A stretch of 64,000 nucleotides of DNA from Harmothoe impar. Its lineage: Eukaryota > Annelida > Polychaeta > Phyllodocida > Polynoidae. The DNA is taken from NCBI GenBank assembly GCA_947462335.1, contig OX381704.1, positions 29,659,955 through 29,723,954 on the forward strand. The letters are read 5' to 3'. The notes below the pieces were generated by a model that saw nothing but the letters and a program-made list of their open reading frames with translations, was not told the origin of the DNA and did not search any database. This document shows, piece by piece, positions 25,622 through 34,481 of the stretch (its first letter is position 1; every line of letters starts with the position of its first letter). Position numbers and translations under genes: made by a program.

Positions 25622-26252
25622 TGTATATATTTTCTTGACACTAATCAGAAAAAAATAATCTTCTCTGATGAATTTGACGGACAAAGAGAGTTTAGTAAAG
25701 TAGTCTGAAATCAGTCAGTGGCGTCTTTGTAACAACTCTCTTTTCACGCCTGCTTTTTATTTTTTGGTGTGATACAGTTCACTTTTTTTTTGTTATTTTA
25801 CGAGCTTTTTTTTAGCGATATAGTTCACTAGGAGAGAAATTGAGGTGAAACATTCGGAGAGAAATTGGATAATTTCCTCGAATGTTCAACTATAATTTCT
25901 CTCTCTTTCTCTTTATAGAAGCTGTATTATTTACATTTTTATGAAAATTTTTCATGAAAATTTTTCTCTTTTCTTCTTTTTTTTTTTACTATATAGTTAG
26001 TACTACTTAATTTCCAATTATGGAAATTTTTTCTTTTTCTTCACAGAAAATTTTCCTTTACTCCTTCTTTTTTTTTACTATATAGTTAGTACTACTTAAT
26101 TTCCATTTGTAGAAATTTTCTTTTCTTCACAGAAAATTTTCCCTTTTCTTTAACTATTTTCTCTTTTCTTTTTTACTGTAGGAAAATACTGTTACTTTTT
26201 TTACTTTTTTTTTGAGTGATACAACTCACTTGTCTTTTGTCACACACAAACA

Positions 26253-26301
<49 letters not shown>

Positions 26302-26315
26302 ACAGAAAGAGAGAG
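25622..26315. promoter_or_regulatory. A+T-rich intergenic region with palindromes and a duplicated block
   Basis: Lies upstream of the Cys-rich gene and downstream of PolB, both on the minus strand. An imperfect palindrome of about 80 bp spans about 25834-25914 (GAGAGAAATT...AATTTCTCTC, with a nested inverted ACATTCG/CGAATGT). Several short AAATTTT palindromes follow. A block containing ACTATATAGTTAGTACTACT occurs at 25988 and again at 26077, an 89-bp spacing. It probably holds the promoter of the Cys-rich gene and the 3' end signals of PolB; no clear AATAAA lies close to the PolB stop. Confidence 0.5.
26240..26304. repeat. (CA)n microsatellite
   Basis: Almost pure CA/CAA repeat immediately downstream of the PolB stop codon, inside the element. 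Confidence 0.9.
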
Positions 26316-29300
26316 TCATATATCTAAAGGTTCAGTGCTGACACCATCTTCACATACTATTCTCTTAATGTACTGGTAATTTAGACCTTGCTTGTTCTGA
26401 GAGTATGTAGTGACGTGATGGTCTATAACTCTGAAACCTCTGTTTGTCACTACATGAGTCTTTTCTGTTTTCAAAACGTTCTGATAATTTGTCTCAGTAA
26501 GATTATTCTGCCTCTGGATAACTCCTTTGCAACTAGTCTTATTCCCTGTCTCACTGACACACATGTAACATTTAGGGTTCAAAGATGTCATAGCGTCTCC
26601 TTCCCACTCTATCTTGAACAGACCTGGAGTTCGCTTGTCAAACACCAGGCGGCGATAGCAACACGGTGGTTGTACCCATGGGTAGTTGTGTGTTCTGCAT
26701 TGAATGTACGTCTCTCTATGTTCAGGATTATCACAAGATTCAGAAGGTAACCACTTGTGACGCTCTCTGAAGTATTGCTCACGCATATCAGGTTTGACAG
26801 CTTCGTCTAAATTCTTTTTAGACAATGCAAAATAAAAACTGTCAGTGTCCATTTCACACATTTCAAAGTCTTTTGAGTCAATGAACTTCAACAAGAAGTC
26901 GTAGTAGAACGCTAACATTTTCAGTTTAGCATACTGGTATACCATGAACCCAATCTGAACAGGTAAGTCGTATGTGATACTAGTCGGGAGAGATGACATT
27001 TCTACAGTGTTCTCACTGATGTCATGCACTTGTTGTACTGACCAGTGCAGACAATGTCGACTAGCAAAATCTGGACTTACATATTTAGTATTCAAGAAAT
27101 TCTGCTTGTTACATATAGTCTTACCATATGAACTGTTACCTAACAGTTTATACAAGTCAGACAAGATCTTGCAGTCAACATTCTCATCTCCTTTCCGTCT
27201 AGCTGCTGTCACTTCTTGCACAAAAGGTCTGAAAGTTTCTTCAGGTGTGTATTGAACTAACAAGTGCACTTTGCTAACTACTAAACCTTTCTCTAGATAC
27301 CACTTAAGTAACGGGGTACCTAGTAGAAGACCTGATCCATGGAAACTACCTATCAACTGTCTCTGAGGTTGGCGCAGTTTCCCTACACTTTCTAGATAAC
27401 TTTTCATATGATCACCTACATCTTCTTTGCTGACAAGAATGTTCTTGAAAACTGGTGTCATTTCAGCAAAATATGGTTTGGGATGTTCAGGTGTGTGAAT
27501 ATCTACTTGAATCAACCCAAACACTGAACCACTTTTCACGCCTTCTATTATCTCAGCTTGACTCATCTTACCAGCTGAAGACGGTCTATTAACACTCCAT
27601 TCCGGTTTCAGTTTCAAACACTGAGTGTTTTTTCGTAATTTGATCCACTGACATTCATATTGTTCTACTACTGTGTAACCTAAACTTTTCAGATACAGAG
27701 TTACAGCAGCTGTTTTAGTAGAACGCTCTTCTATCCATTCCCGACCCTTCGTACTAGTCATCAATGTCTTGTTGATCTGACATGTATGACCATGCCAATA
27801 GCAACCGTGGAACTGGTATATCAATTTACGATCAGGGACTATCCCATCTACTCTTATACGCTGACTACCTACACTGACTTCACCATAGTTGTATTGATGT
27901 AAAATAGGTACTTTGTCTACTATAGCTCTGTAACGGAGCCATTCTACAGCTGAGTAACTGATTTGCTGACTGAGAACAGGTTTGAAATCATCTTCGTGAC
28001 GTCTCACTACATAGAAACCTGTACAATGAGCTTCACCCATACATTTCAAGTACAAACTATTTGCATCTACTCCTAAAATGTGATCACACTTCTTACTATC
28101 AACTCCATACTTACGCTCTCTTATTCTAGTTATACCACTACGATGGTGTCTGTGGAATATTATAGCAGGTCCACCAACTAAATTCTTTCTCAGTAAGTTG
28201 TGGACTTCTTTTTCATGATGTGAAAAGAGAACATAAGGTGTCGCATTCAACTCAGTGTTCTGAAAGAGGAACTTCAAAGTCAAACCTGGAAGTGTCAAAC
28301 CATCTTTGAACATGTCGACACTCCTTTCTATGAAGAACTTGCTATGTTCATTTATAGCTCTGACAAATGGAGCTACATCTAAATTGTTATAGTACACTAA
28401 GTAGTCTTTCATTGTTTTCATTTTTTCTTTCACCCACACTTCTTTACAGCTTCTATACTCAGCTTGAGTTATACCTTTCCCAGTCAGAGAGCTATAGAAA
28501 CTTCTCCTAGGTGGGAGAGTTGTGTTATCTAATTTTCGAACATTGTCCATCCACTCATAAGGAAAAAAACCTTTCTCTGTGTCTTTCAAAAAAGCTTTCA
28601 AATAACTAGCGTAATTATAACCTGGAGCTAGATAGTTCACCATGTCTAAGAAGACTAAGTGCTGAGTGTATACAGCAATGTACTGGTTGCACCTTTTAAT
28701 AGTCGTCATAGGTTTCTTTTCTCTTTCTGAGAAGAAAGTGTGGAAGCTTCTCTTTATTAGATTTAAGTCATATCGACCTGAGTTAAAACCTACTACAGGT
28801 ACTCTGTTCATATAAGCTGTCAGAGCTTGTTTAGCTCTGACGACAGGTGATAAATTATACTTACTTTTCTCTAACTTAGCAGCTTTCAAAGCTGCACTCT
28901 CTAACCTTTCCTCTTCAGCTTGCAGAGCATCTAGCTGATCTGTCACTACTTTAAAACGCTCTCTGACACATTCACCTATTTCACAAGCTAACATATCTAT
29001 GTACCCTAATACACGACTGACTAAGTCATCATTTTCCCTGTTACTCTCTCTGACAAAACACACTGGTTCTGTATACCCTGGAAAGTCACTAGCTACACTA
29101 GCTGACAGTGGTACATGATCTAACTCAAAAGTTGTGTTACAACTTTTCTCACCGTTCTTTACAAAATAACTTTCAAAGTCGAAAGCAATCTTATATGGGT
29201 ATATCTTTAAGTGAGCAGGTGTATGTACACCTAACTCACTCAACTTCTGAAATATAGTTCTACTAGGTTTGTACACACCCCCTTTGTATATAAATCGTAC

Positions 29301-30398
29301 TTTAGTACAGTCTTTTGTTACAGCAGTGTGTCTCTTCAAGTTGTAATTAGAAGAGAATGCTTTGTAACATTTTTCACAACTGTACACGCGACCATATTTA
29401 CACATGTCTACTATCAGACTCAAGTGGTTGCGGTACATGTTGAGATTCAAGACTTTCTTGCTACTACAAAGCTTGCTACGCACTACAGTCACTTTATTAG
29501 TACTAGACAGCTTGAACACTCGTATGTCTATTTTGAATACTTTCTCTAATCTATCTAAATCACTTAAGAGAATACCTTTGAACTTTTTCTGACAAGTGTC
29601 TGGATAAGCTTCTTTGAAAAGCTCTACAGTTCTATCTAATGTTTTATACAAGTGGTGTGACAAGCATCTAAAGAAACACAAGTTGTCTCTGTACACTCTC
29701 TTACTGTAAGAGTCTCGGTGGAAGTGTAACATACCTCTTTTCCTGAAACTAGGAGGGACACTCTCTAACTTACCTAAGAACACATTTGTAGGTCTAATAT
29801 AAGTCAGATTCACATTCACATTACCTACTACTTTCCACTTTGTGTCAGGTCTACTTGTGTCAACTTTCACTTTACTTTTCAATAGATCTATGCAACTTTC
29901 AAAGCTCTCAGAGTTCTTAACTAAGAAGTAAGGGTCTTGATGGTCTTCACTGTCATAAAAAACTGAAGAGTTGTTAGCTGAAGCATGAAAATACATGACT
30001 CTTTGCTCAGCGTCTTCAGTGCAAGTCAAAATTCGACCAAAAGACACAGCTACTCTATAACTGTATAACTGGTTCTCATGTATAGCTCTGAGAGCTGTCA
30101 CTATCTCACTCACTCCTTGATCAGATTCAAAAGTAGTTAATCTGACGTTATATATAGCTTGTACACAACCTAACACAACTAAACCTTGACCTATCGATCT
30201 GAAATTTGATTTGTAATATTCTAAGAAAAGAGAGTTTTTCTCAATCTCTTCAGGTAAAACTGTTTCACTAGAGAAGACTTCTCTCAAGCAAGTCTCTGAA
30301 GTACACAAGTTCTTACTACTGTTATGTATAGTAACTTGTCTAGGAATTCTAGGTGCATTACACCGAATACAACTGATAGTATTCACGTGTCTATGCAT
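26316..30398 (-). CDS. Protein-primed family B DNA polymerase with OTU-like domain
   Basis: Replicates the element by protein-primed synthesis from the inverted-repeat ends. Length is 1360 residues, in the Polinton range. Domains in order: an N-terminal Cys cluster (C10-x2-C13 ... C32 ... C37); an OTU-like cysteine peptidase region with D238-N-L-C241 and H325-LSLI; a C2HC/C2H2-like finger (C341, C344, H357, C364); a 3'-5' exonuclease with ExoI D407-F-E409, ExoII N539...YD544 and ExoIII Y670-x3-D674; then the polymerase. Polymerase motif A is D778-ANSLY, motif B is N1088-SSYGK, motif C is D1184-TD1186, followed by a KCY motif near residue 1280. A GCYWHGH segment (865-871) lies between motifs A and B in the TPR2 area. 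All key catalytic residues are present and the frame is unbroken. Start is the first ATG. It runs leftward behind the SUMO-motif gene. Confidence 0.97.
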   Translation of the reverse strand: MHRHVNTISCIRCNAPRIPRQVTIHNSSKNLCTSETCLREVFSSETVLPEEIEKNSLFLEYYKSNFRSIGQGLVVLGCVQAIYNVRLTTFESDQGVSEIVTALRAIHENQLYSYRVAVSFGRILTCTEDAEQRVMYFHASANNSSVFYDSEDHQDPYFLVKNSESFESCIDLLKSKVKVDTSRPDTKWKVVGNVNVNLTYIRPTNVFLGKLESVPPSFRKRGMLHFHRDSYSKRVYRDNLCFFRCLSHHLYKTLDRTVELFKEAYPDTCQKKFKGILLSDLDRLEKVFKIDIRVFKLSSTNKVTVVRSKLCSSKKVLNLNMYRNHLSLIVDMCKYGRVYSCEKCYKAFSSNYNLKRHTAVTKDCTKVRFIYKGGVYKPSRTIFQKLSELGVHTPAHLKIYPYKIAFDFESYFVKNGEKSCNTTFELDHVPLSASVASDFPGYTEPVCFVRESNRENDDLVSRVLGYIDMLACEIGECVRERFKVVTDQLDALQAEEERLESAALKAAKLEKSKYNLSPVVRAKQALTAYMNRVPVVGFNSGRYDLNLIKRSFHTFFSEREKKPMTTIKRCNQYIAVYTQHLVFLDMVNYLAPGYNYASYLKAFLKDTEKGFFPYEWMDNVRKLDNTTLPPRRSFYSSLTGKGITQAEYRSCKEVWVKEKMKTMKDYLVYYNNLDVAPFVRAINEHSKFFIERSVDMFKDGLTLPGLTLKFLFQNTELNATPYVLFSHHEKEVHNLLRKNLVGGPAIIFHRHHRSGITRIRERKYGVDSKKCDHILGVDANSLYLKCMGEAHCTGFYVVRRHEDDFKPVLSQQISYSAVEWLRYRAIVDKVPILHQYNYGEVSVGSQRIRVDGIVPDRKLIYQFHGCYWHGHTCQINKTLMTSTKGREWIEERSTKTAAVTLYLKSLGYTVVEQYECQWIKLRKNTQCLKLKPEWSVNRPSSAGKMSQAEIIEGVKSGSVFGLIQVDIHTPEHPKPYFAEMTPVFKNILVSKEDVGDHMKSYLESVGKLRQPQRQLIGSFHGSGLLLGTPLLKWYLEKGLVVSKVHLLVQYTPEETFRPFVQEVTAARRKGDENVDCKILSDLYKLLGNSSYGKTICNKQNFLNTKYVSPDFASRHCLHWSVQQVHDISENTVEMSSLPTSITYDLPVQIGFMVYQYAKLKMLAFYYDFLLKFIDSKDFEMCEMDTDSFYFALSKKNLDEAVKPDMREQYFRERHKWLPSESCDNPEHRETYIQCRTHNYPWVQPPCCYRRLVFDKRTPGLFKIEWEGDAMTSLNPKCYMCVSETGNKTSCKGVIQRQNNLTETNYQNVLKTEKTHVVTNRGFRVIDHHVTTYSQNKQGLNYQYIKRIVCEDGVSTEPLDI

Positions 30399-30481
30399 TT
30401 TAAAAACTCTTCAGATATACACTCTCTCCTTCTTTTTTTCTTTCCTTTTTTCCACTAAAACATACTCACTAACAAACAGGC

Positions 30482-30518
<37 letters not shown>

Positions 30519-30600
30519 CATAATGCAAAGAATTTACAGCCTTATCAATACAGTGTTGAGGAACCTTACAACTGATGTAATTTAATTGTTGAGCACTCAC
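30399..30600. other. Intergenic gap with (CAGA)n repeat
   Basis: A 202-bp gap between PolB and the 511-residue gene, both on the minus strand. It contains a (CAGA)n tetranucleotide run at about 30478-30518. I see no clear TATA box at a usable distance, so PolB transcription might start within this gap or read through from the upstream gene. Confidence 0.5.
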
Positions 30601-32136
30601 CTAGACAGTCTCATCGCAAGTGGTAACACTTCTGTAAAAGTTCTTGTCACTCTCCAGCATCGGCCCAACACGTTCTAGTATGTCTTTGATCGTGTTGACA
30701 GTCACCGTGTACCCACAGTGTATTGGACTTGTTGTTGCTCGACCTGCCGGCAGTGCTTTATCCATTTCTTCCACGTACGACGACGTTCCGATGTGGATCT
30801 TAGGTTGACCCCTGTAGAGGTTGACTAAGATACCTGTGTGCTTGACAGGGTTGTCTAAGTAGTTCAGATAGTTCTGGACTGCTGGCGCTCCTTTCTTAGC
30901 TTCTTCTTTAATCCTGTCATAGTTCTCTATGATAGATTTGCTCTGGTAGAAGAGCCCTCTGAAGTCGTTTGCCCGTAAGTTGACGCGCCTCTCGTAAGGC
31001 TTGTTCAAATATTGCCTTATTGAGACGCCACTGATGAAGGGGAGCTTGTATACTTCAAGCAGCGTGCATGTATCTCCAGGTGGGTAGAAGAGTTGGTCAG
31101 GAACAATGCTACCTTCAGCTTGTTGAGATGGGAATCCAAACCGACTAGGCCACTTCTCACCAGTCAAAGGGACTATGCGGAAGTTAGCCAGCTTAGACCC
31201 AACTTTCTTGGATCCATTCCTCGGCGGAAGCGGTGTCACAACAGCAGTAGCAACCGTAGATTGGGAAGTAACACTTCCCACACCAGCCTTTGCAGCACGT
31301 GCAGCAGCTGCAGCTACAGTAGCCACACTCTTGGTGTACTTTCGCTTCTTTTTTTTTTCAACAACTGCTTCTGGCTGGATCTGTGGAGATGGACTTCTTT
31401 TAGTAGCAGTCGTCACGCCCTTGGGAGGATTCACTTCACCACTTGTGTCACCTACTACTCTTGAGTAGTACTCATCCGTGACTACTGTAGCTTCTCCGTT
31501 GATGACGACAACAGTGTCAGTCAAGCCAGGAGTGATGACGGCCCCAGCACTATCCCTCACTACAATGTCGGCTGGTACAGCTGTAGTGACAGGTGAGGCA
31601 GGTGGCGCGCAGCGTCCTTCAGCTTCAGCTCTCTGGAACCACTCATCTAGTACTTCATTCAAGTCGTGCCCGATGATTTCACCTTCTTCTACTTCGTCCT
31701 CTGTCAAGTCGATGACGATTGGTGTACTGGGTCGAAGAAGTATCTCATCACCAGTCAAGTCGATGATGACTGGAGGAGTAGCGGCAGTGGGAAGAGCTCC
31801 ATTGCCTCGGCCCACGGGCATGACCTGTGACAGGGTCTGGTAAGTGAGGACATCTTGGGGCGGTTCAGGGTTGCTGAAGCTTGTAGAGCTCAAAGCTGGA
31901 GCTGACGTAGATACATCACGGTCCAGTACGCCAGTGGAAGGAGCCAGCATGCAGTCCAGATCGTGATGTAACCCCAAGATAGCTGCACTCTGCTCTTCAG
32001 GTGTACTTGGACGATGAATCCACTGTACTTCATTGCTCACTGTAGGAGGTATCTCCACAGAAACGTCCAGAACTAAGTTCTTGCTCTTAGCGACTTTAGA
32101 ACTCTTCTTAGAGCTCTTGTTGCCAGCAGACCGCAT
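30601..32136 (-). CDS. Nuclear-looking protein with tandem SUMO-interacting motifs (511 aa)
   Basis: I do not recognise the family. Residues 1-310 look disordered and 316-511 look globular. Two textbook SUMO-interacting motifs lie close together: VIIDLT at 123-128, followed by GDE, and IVIDLT at 140-145, followed by the acidic run EDEVEEGE. Each is preceded by a short Pro/Ser/Thr stretch. A basic KKKKRK cluster at 261-266 could be a nuclear localisation signal, next to an Ala-rich segment at 272-284. The C-terminal region includes GILVNLYRGQPKIHIGT and several conserved-looking aromatic and basic positions. Placed beside PolB on the same strand, it could act in replication, for example as a terminal protein or DNA-binding factor, or in manipulating nuclear SUMO pathways. 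Neither is shown. A TATATATA box lies 134 bp upstream of the ATG. Confidence 0.85.
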   Translation of the reverse strand: MRSAGNKSSKKSSKVAKSKNLVLDVSVEIPPTVSNEVQWIHRPSTPEEQSAAILGLHHDLDCMLAPSTGVLDRDVSTSAPALSSTSFSNPEPPQDVLTYQTLSQVMPVGRGNGALPTAATPPVIIDLTGDEILLRPSTPIVIDLTEDEVEEGEIIGHDLNEVLDEWFQRAEAEGRCAPPASPVTTAVPADIVVRDSAGAVITPGLTDTVVVINGEATVVTDEYYSRVVGDTSGEVNPPKGVTTATKRSPSPQIQPEAVVEKKKKRKYTKSVATVAAAAARAAKAGVGSVTSQSTVATAVVTPLPPRNGSKKVGSKLANFRIVPLTGEKWPSRFGFPSQQAEGSIVPDQLFYPPGDTCTLLEVYKLPFISGVSIRQYLNKPYERRVNLRANDFRGLFYQSKSIIENYDRIKEEAKKGAPAVQNYLNYLDNPVKHTGILVNLYRGQPKIHIGTSSYVEEMDKALPAGRATTSPIHCGYTVTVNTIKDILERVGPMLESDKNFYRSVTTCDETV

Positions 32137-32877
32137 CCTAAACTAAAACAGTTAGTTTGTAGAAGTTGAAAGGTAGAGGCAGCGTGTAGAGTGGCAAGTG
32201 TAGAGTAGAGTAGTCGTCACAGTTGAGCAGCTCAGGAGCGGTTTGATTTCAACTGAGCAAATCAAGGGGTATATATACTAATTTTACTGACAACGATTGT
32301 CAAACGTTGTCACACGTTTGTTGAACGACAATAGACGAACATTTGACGTCTGACATTTTTTTCATATTTCATCTCTAATTGTTATTGTACGACAATTATA
32401 CGCACATGTCACTATAGTAAAGCACTAGGTTGAGTTTGGATACAATGTATCTTTATCAACCACACTACATAAATAAGCACGGGATAACCCATAACAGACT
32501 GGTGCTTCTGCGGAGAGTAAAACAAAAAGTTGAAAAACAACAGTTGGAAATGTGAACTCTATTCAGATAGCACAGTGGCTGTCAGCTGGATAGGGCGTTG
32601 CAACATAAAAGGAACGTTCATGAATGGTGTATCTTATACTACACTTTTCAAGATGAAAAAATATAAATACAATCTAAATTTTTTTTTAAACTTATTATAT
32701 GATTGACAAGTTTGAAGGTGAAGTTTACATTTTCTTCTTGACGTTTGTTTGAAAGATTTTCGTTCAAGTGAGTTAATTTGTGAACACTACTTTTCTAGAG
32801 AGGGTGGGGGAAACGATTAGTGTACGTTGAAAACAACCGGCTGTGATCAGATTCAAACTGAGCAGCTCTGAGACAAC
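32137..32877. promoter_or_regulatory. Divergent intergenic region (741 bp)
   Basis: Separates the leftward replication-type genes from the rightward genes, so it should hold promoters in both directions. It includes two short operator-like inverted repeats: TGACAA-CGA-TTGTCA at 32288-32302 and ATTGT-ACG-ACAAT at 32384-32396. Several ACGTTTG/GACAA words lie between about 32285 and 32350. No clear TATA box precedes the rightward gene at 32878. Confidence 0.5.
32270..32277 (-). promoter_or_regulatory. TATA box for the SUMO-motif gene
   Basis: TATATATA, read on the minus strand within AGTATATATACCCC, lies 134 bp upstream of the ATG at 32136. This spacing fits a 5' leader of about 100 bases. Confidence 0.5.
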
Positions 32878-33570
32878 ATGTCCAGTGCAGCTTGTACACC
32901 TCTACCGATTTCACTCAGCACTAAACACAGGCGGTCAGTTTGGGAGTTCATTTCAGACGTCAAGAGTGGAGTAGAGACTGGTGAGGAAAAGCAGTTGTTC
33001 AGATATTGTCCTGAAGAGTACATCAGAGATAGTTACATACCTCCAAATTTAGATTTTTCAAATTGTTTTCTGCATAACAACACGACTCCTATAAATGCTA
33101 GTAGTCCTTCTCTCAAGAAGTTCATAACTAGTTCTACTGGGAAAGCTACTCAATCTGAAGTAGTGAGTAACGTGTTACTGCTAGTTTCTAAGTTACAACA
33201 CAGTGTAACTTCTCATAGTGTAGTAGCTTCAGCTATCAACTTTCAAAAATGTAGGACGAAACCCTACTTCAAAATTAATCAGCTTGAATCACACCAGCTG
33301 GGAAATTCCGTGTTCATCTCTACGAGTATGGTACATGGCTTAATCAAGCACACAGTATCAGCTCCTGACAAGATAACACGTGCTAAATACTCTTCAGATC
33401 GGTTTCTGTATGAAAGAGCATACAAGACTGAGATTGGACACAATGCAAACGGGTGTTGTCACGTTGTAAGAGTAGTTGTACAACGTTGTCAAAACCCTAC
33501 TCTACTGTGCCAAGGAGTCTTGTATGAACTGGTGACAGCCTTTCCAACTCAATCCTTCTCCCCTAACTGA
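32878..33570 (+). CDS. Orphan protein (230 aa), function unknown
   Basis: I do not recognise this protein. The ATG sits in an ACAACATG context at the end of the divergent intergenic region. The N-terminal half is Ser/Thr-rich with few charged clusters; the C-terminal half looks globular. The end contains GHNANGCCHVVRVVV, then VLYELVTAFPT. An H/S/T pattern closing on a beta-strand with VTAFP is loosely reminiscent of BECR-fold ribonuclease domains, but the similarity is only visual and no catalytic set can be assigned. No signal peptide or membrane segment is visible. A polyadenylation signal follows 45 bp after the stop, so it is probably a separate transcription unit. Confidence 0.75.
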   Translation: MSSAACTPLPISLSTKHRRSVWEFISDVKSGVETGEEKQLFRYCPEEYIRDSYIPPNLDFSNCFLHNNTTPINASSPSLKKFITSSTGKATQSEVVSNVLLLVSKLQHSVTSHSVVASAINFQKCRTKPYFKINQLESHQLGNSVFISTSMVHGLIKHTVSAPDKITRAKYSSDRFLYERAYKTEIGHNANGCCHVVRVVVQRCQNPTLLCQGVLYELVTAFPTQSFSPN

Positions 33571-33614
33571 TGAAAAAAAACCTTGACCAATAGTCTATTA
33601 GATGCTTCACAAAA

Positions 33615-33620
33615 AATAAA
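33615..33620 (+). terminator. Polyadenylation signal AATAAA
   Basis: Lies 45 bp downstream of the stop codon of the 230-residue orphan gene within an A-rich stretch. Confidence 0.55.
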
Positions 33621-33773
33621 AAAAAGTGAAAAAAGTATAGGTGTACTAACAAACTAACTCTGGTCTCTCATATATTGAGAGACCCCCCTTCAAACTGTCA
33701 CTCTACTTCTTAAAAATTTTACATGCACACTGTGTTTTAAACGGTTAGTTGTCAAGTCATAAATCACTCAGAG

Positions 33774-33780
33774 TATATAG
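33774..33780 (+). promoter_or_regulatory. TATA box for the DUF5662-like gene
   Basis: TATATAG lies 48 bp upstream of the ATG at 33828, which implies a short 5' leader. Confidence 0.45.
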
Positions 33781-33827
33781 GGTCGTGTAAGTGCACTCAC
33801 TCATTCAAACGACCTTTCAACGTCATC

Positions 33828-34481
33828 ATGAAGACAGCTCACGACCTCTACACGCTAGTTAAGGCTAGATACCCTGAAGACGAGTTAGTATTACAGTATG
33901 TGTGTGAAAGAAAAGAGTCTGTCACATGCACTGTAAAAACTTTACAGTACATTTTCAATCATTTCAAACAGACTTTAGAGCATAGGAAATGGTTGTATTA
34001 CACTTGGGTTCTGCTAAGTGATAGCTTCAATGAGAGTGAAGCTAAATGTATAGACAAGTTGATAATGAAGCACGACTTGTCTAAGTTTTCAGCTGTAGAA
34101 GCTGTTGGATACGGGTGGAAGTTTGGCCGCCTTAAGAGTTCAAAACCTCTCAAGAACTCTGACCACCTTGCAATGTGGGAATCAGCGCTGAAACATCACT
34201 ACGCAAACAACCCTCATCATCCTCAGTACCACTCTAATCAAGACATGCCGACACATTACTTGTTAGAGAGTATCATAGACATGCTAGGTTGTCGGCTTCA
34301 AAGGAACTTAGCAGGTCGTTCAGATTTGAAAGTAGAAGACATTTTCAAAATCCCAGATACGTATCTAGAACGTTACACTGAAGCAGACAGATACAGAGTT
34401 AAAACTTATTTAAGTCAGTGGGAGCGTGATATTACAACGTCCTCTCATCGTAGTGGTTTAGCGCTCAGAATGTTATTGTAA
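33828..34481 (+). CDS. DUF5662 / HD-like protein (217 aa)
   Basis: Residues 81-160 carry the pattern of the DUF5662 family, which is frequent in phages and large DNA viruses. It has H82-D83-L-S85-K86-F, then W-x5-LKH-H124 with N128, the pair H130-H131-P, and an acidic pair E147 ... D151. These His/Asp/Glu positions could form a metal site like that of HD-superfamily hydrolases. The activity is not established, and nucleotide metabolism is only a guess. The N-terminal 70 residues are helical and Lys/Glu-rich. The gene has its own TATA-like box and lies between the 230-residue orphan and the death-domain gene. I know of no essential role for this family in Polintons, so it is probably accessory. 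Confidence 0.75.
   Translation: MKTAHDLYTLVKARYPEDELVLQYVCERKESVTCTVKTLQYIFNHFKQTLEHRKWLYYTWVLLSDSFNESEAKCIDKLIMKHDLSKFSAVEAVGYGWKFGRLKSSKPLKNSDHLAMWESALKHHYANNPHHPQYHSNQDMPTHYLLESIIDMLGCRLQRNLAGRSDLKVEDIFKIPDTYLERYTEADRYRVKTYLSQWERDITTSSHRSGLALRMLL

Larger units (their letters stand above)
33571..33827. other. Intergenic gap with polyadenylation signal and downstream promoter
   Basis: Holds the AATAAA of the upstream gene and a TATATAG about 50 bp before the next ATG. A short inverted repeat (CTCTCATATATTGAGAG) lies at about 33664-33680. Confidence 0.5.

Noticed and set aside
25622..25684. N-terminal extension of the Cys-rich protein
   Set aside because: The frame is open to 25684, but the upstream first codon is TTG (CAA on the plus strand), not ATG; the first ATG is at 25621.
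26388..27255. Plus-strand frames opposite PolB
   Set aside because: Shadows of the polymerase gene; no independent features.
31093..31843. Plus-strand frames of 97-123 codons opposite the 511-residue gene
   Set aside because: Antisense shadows of a real coding frame with Ser/Thr-rich composition.
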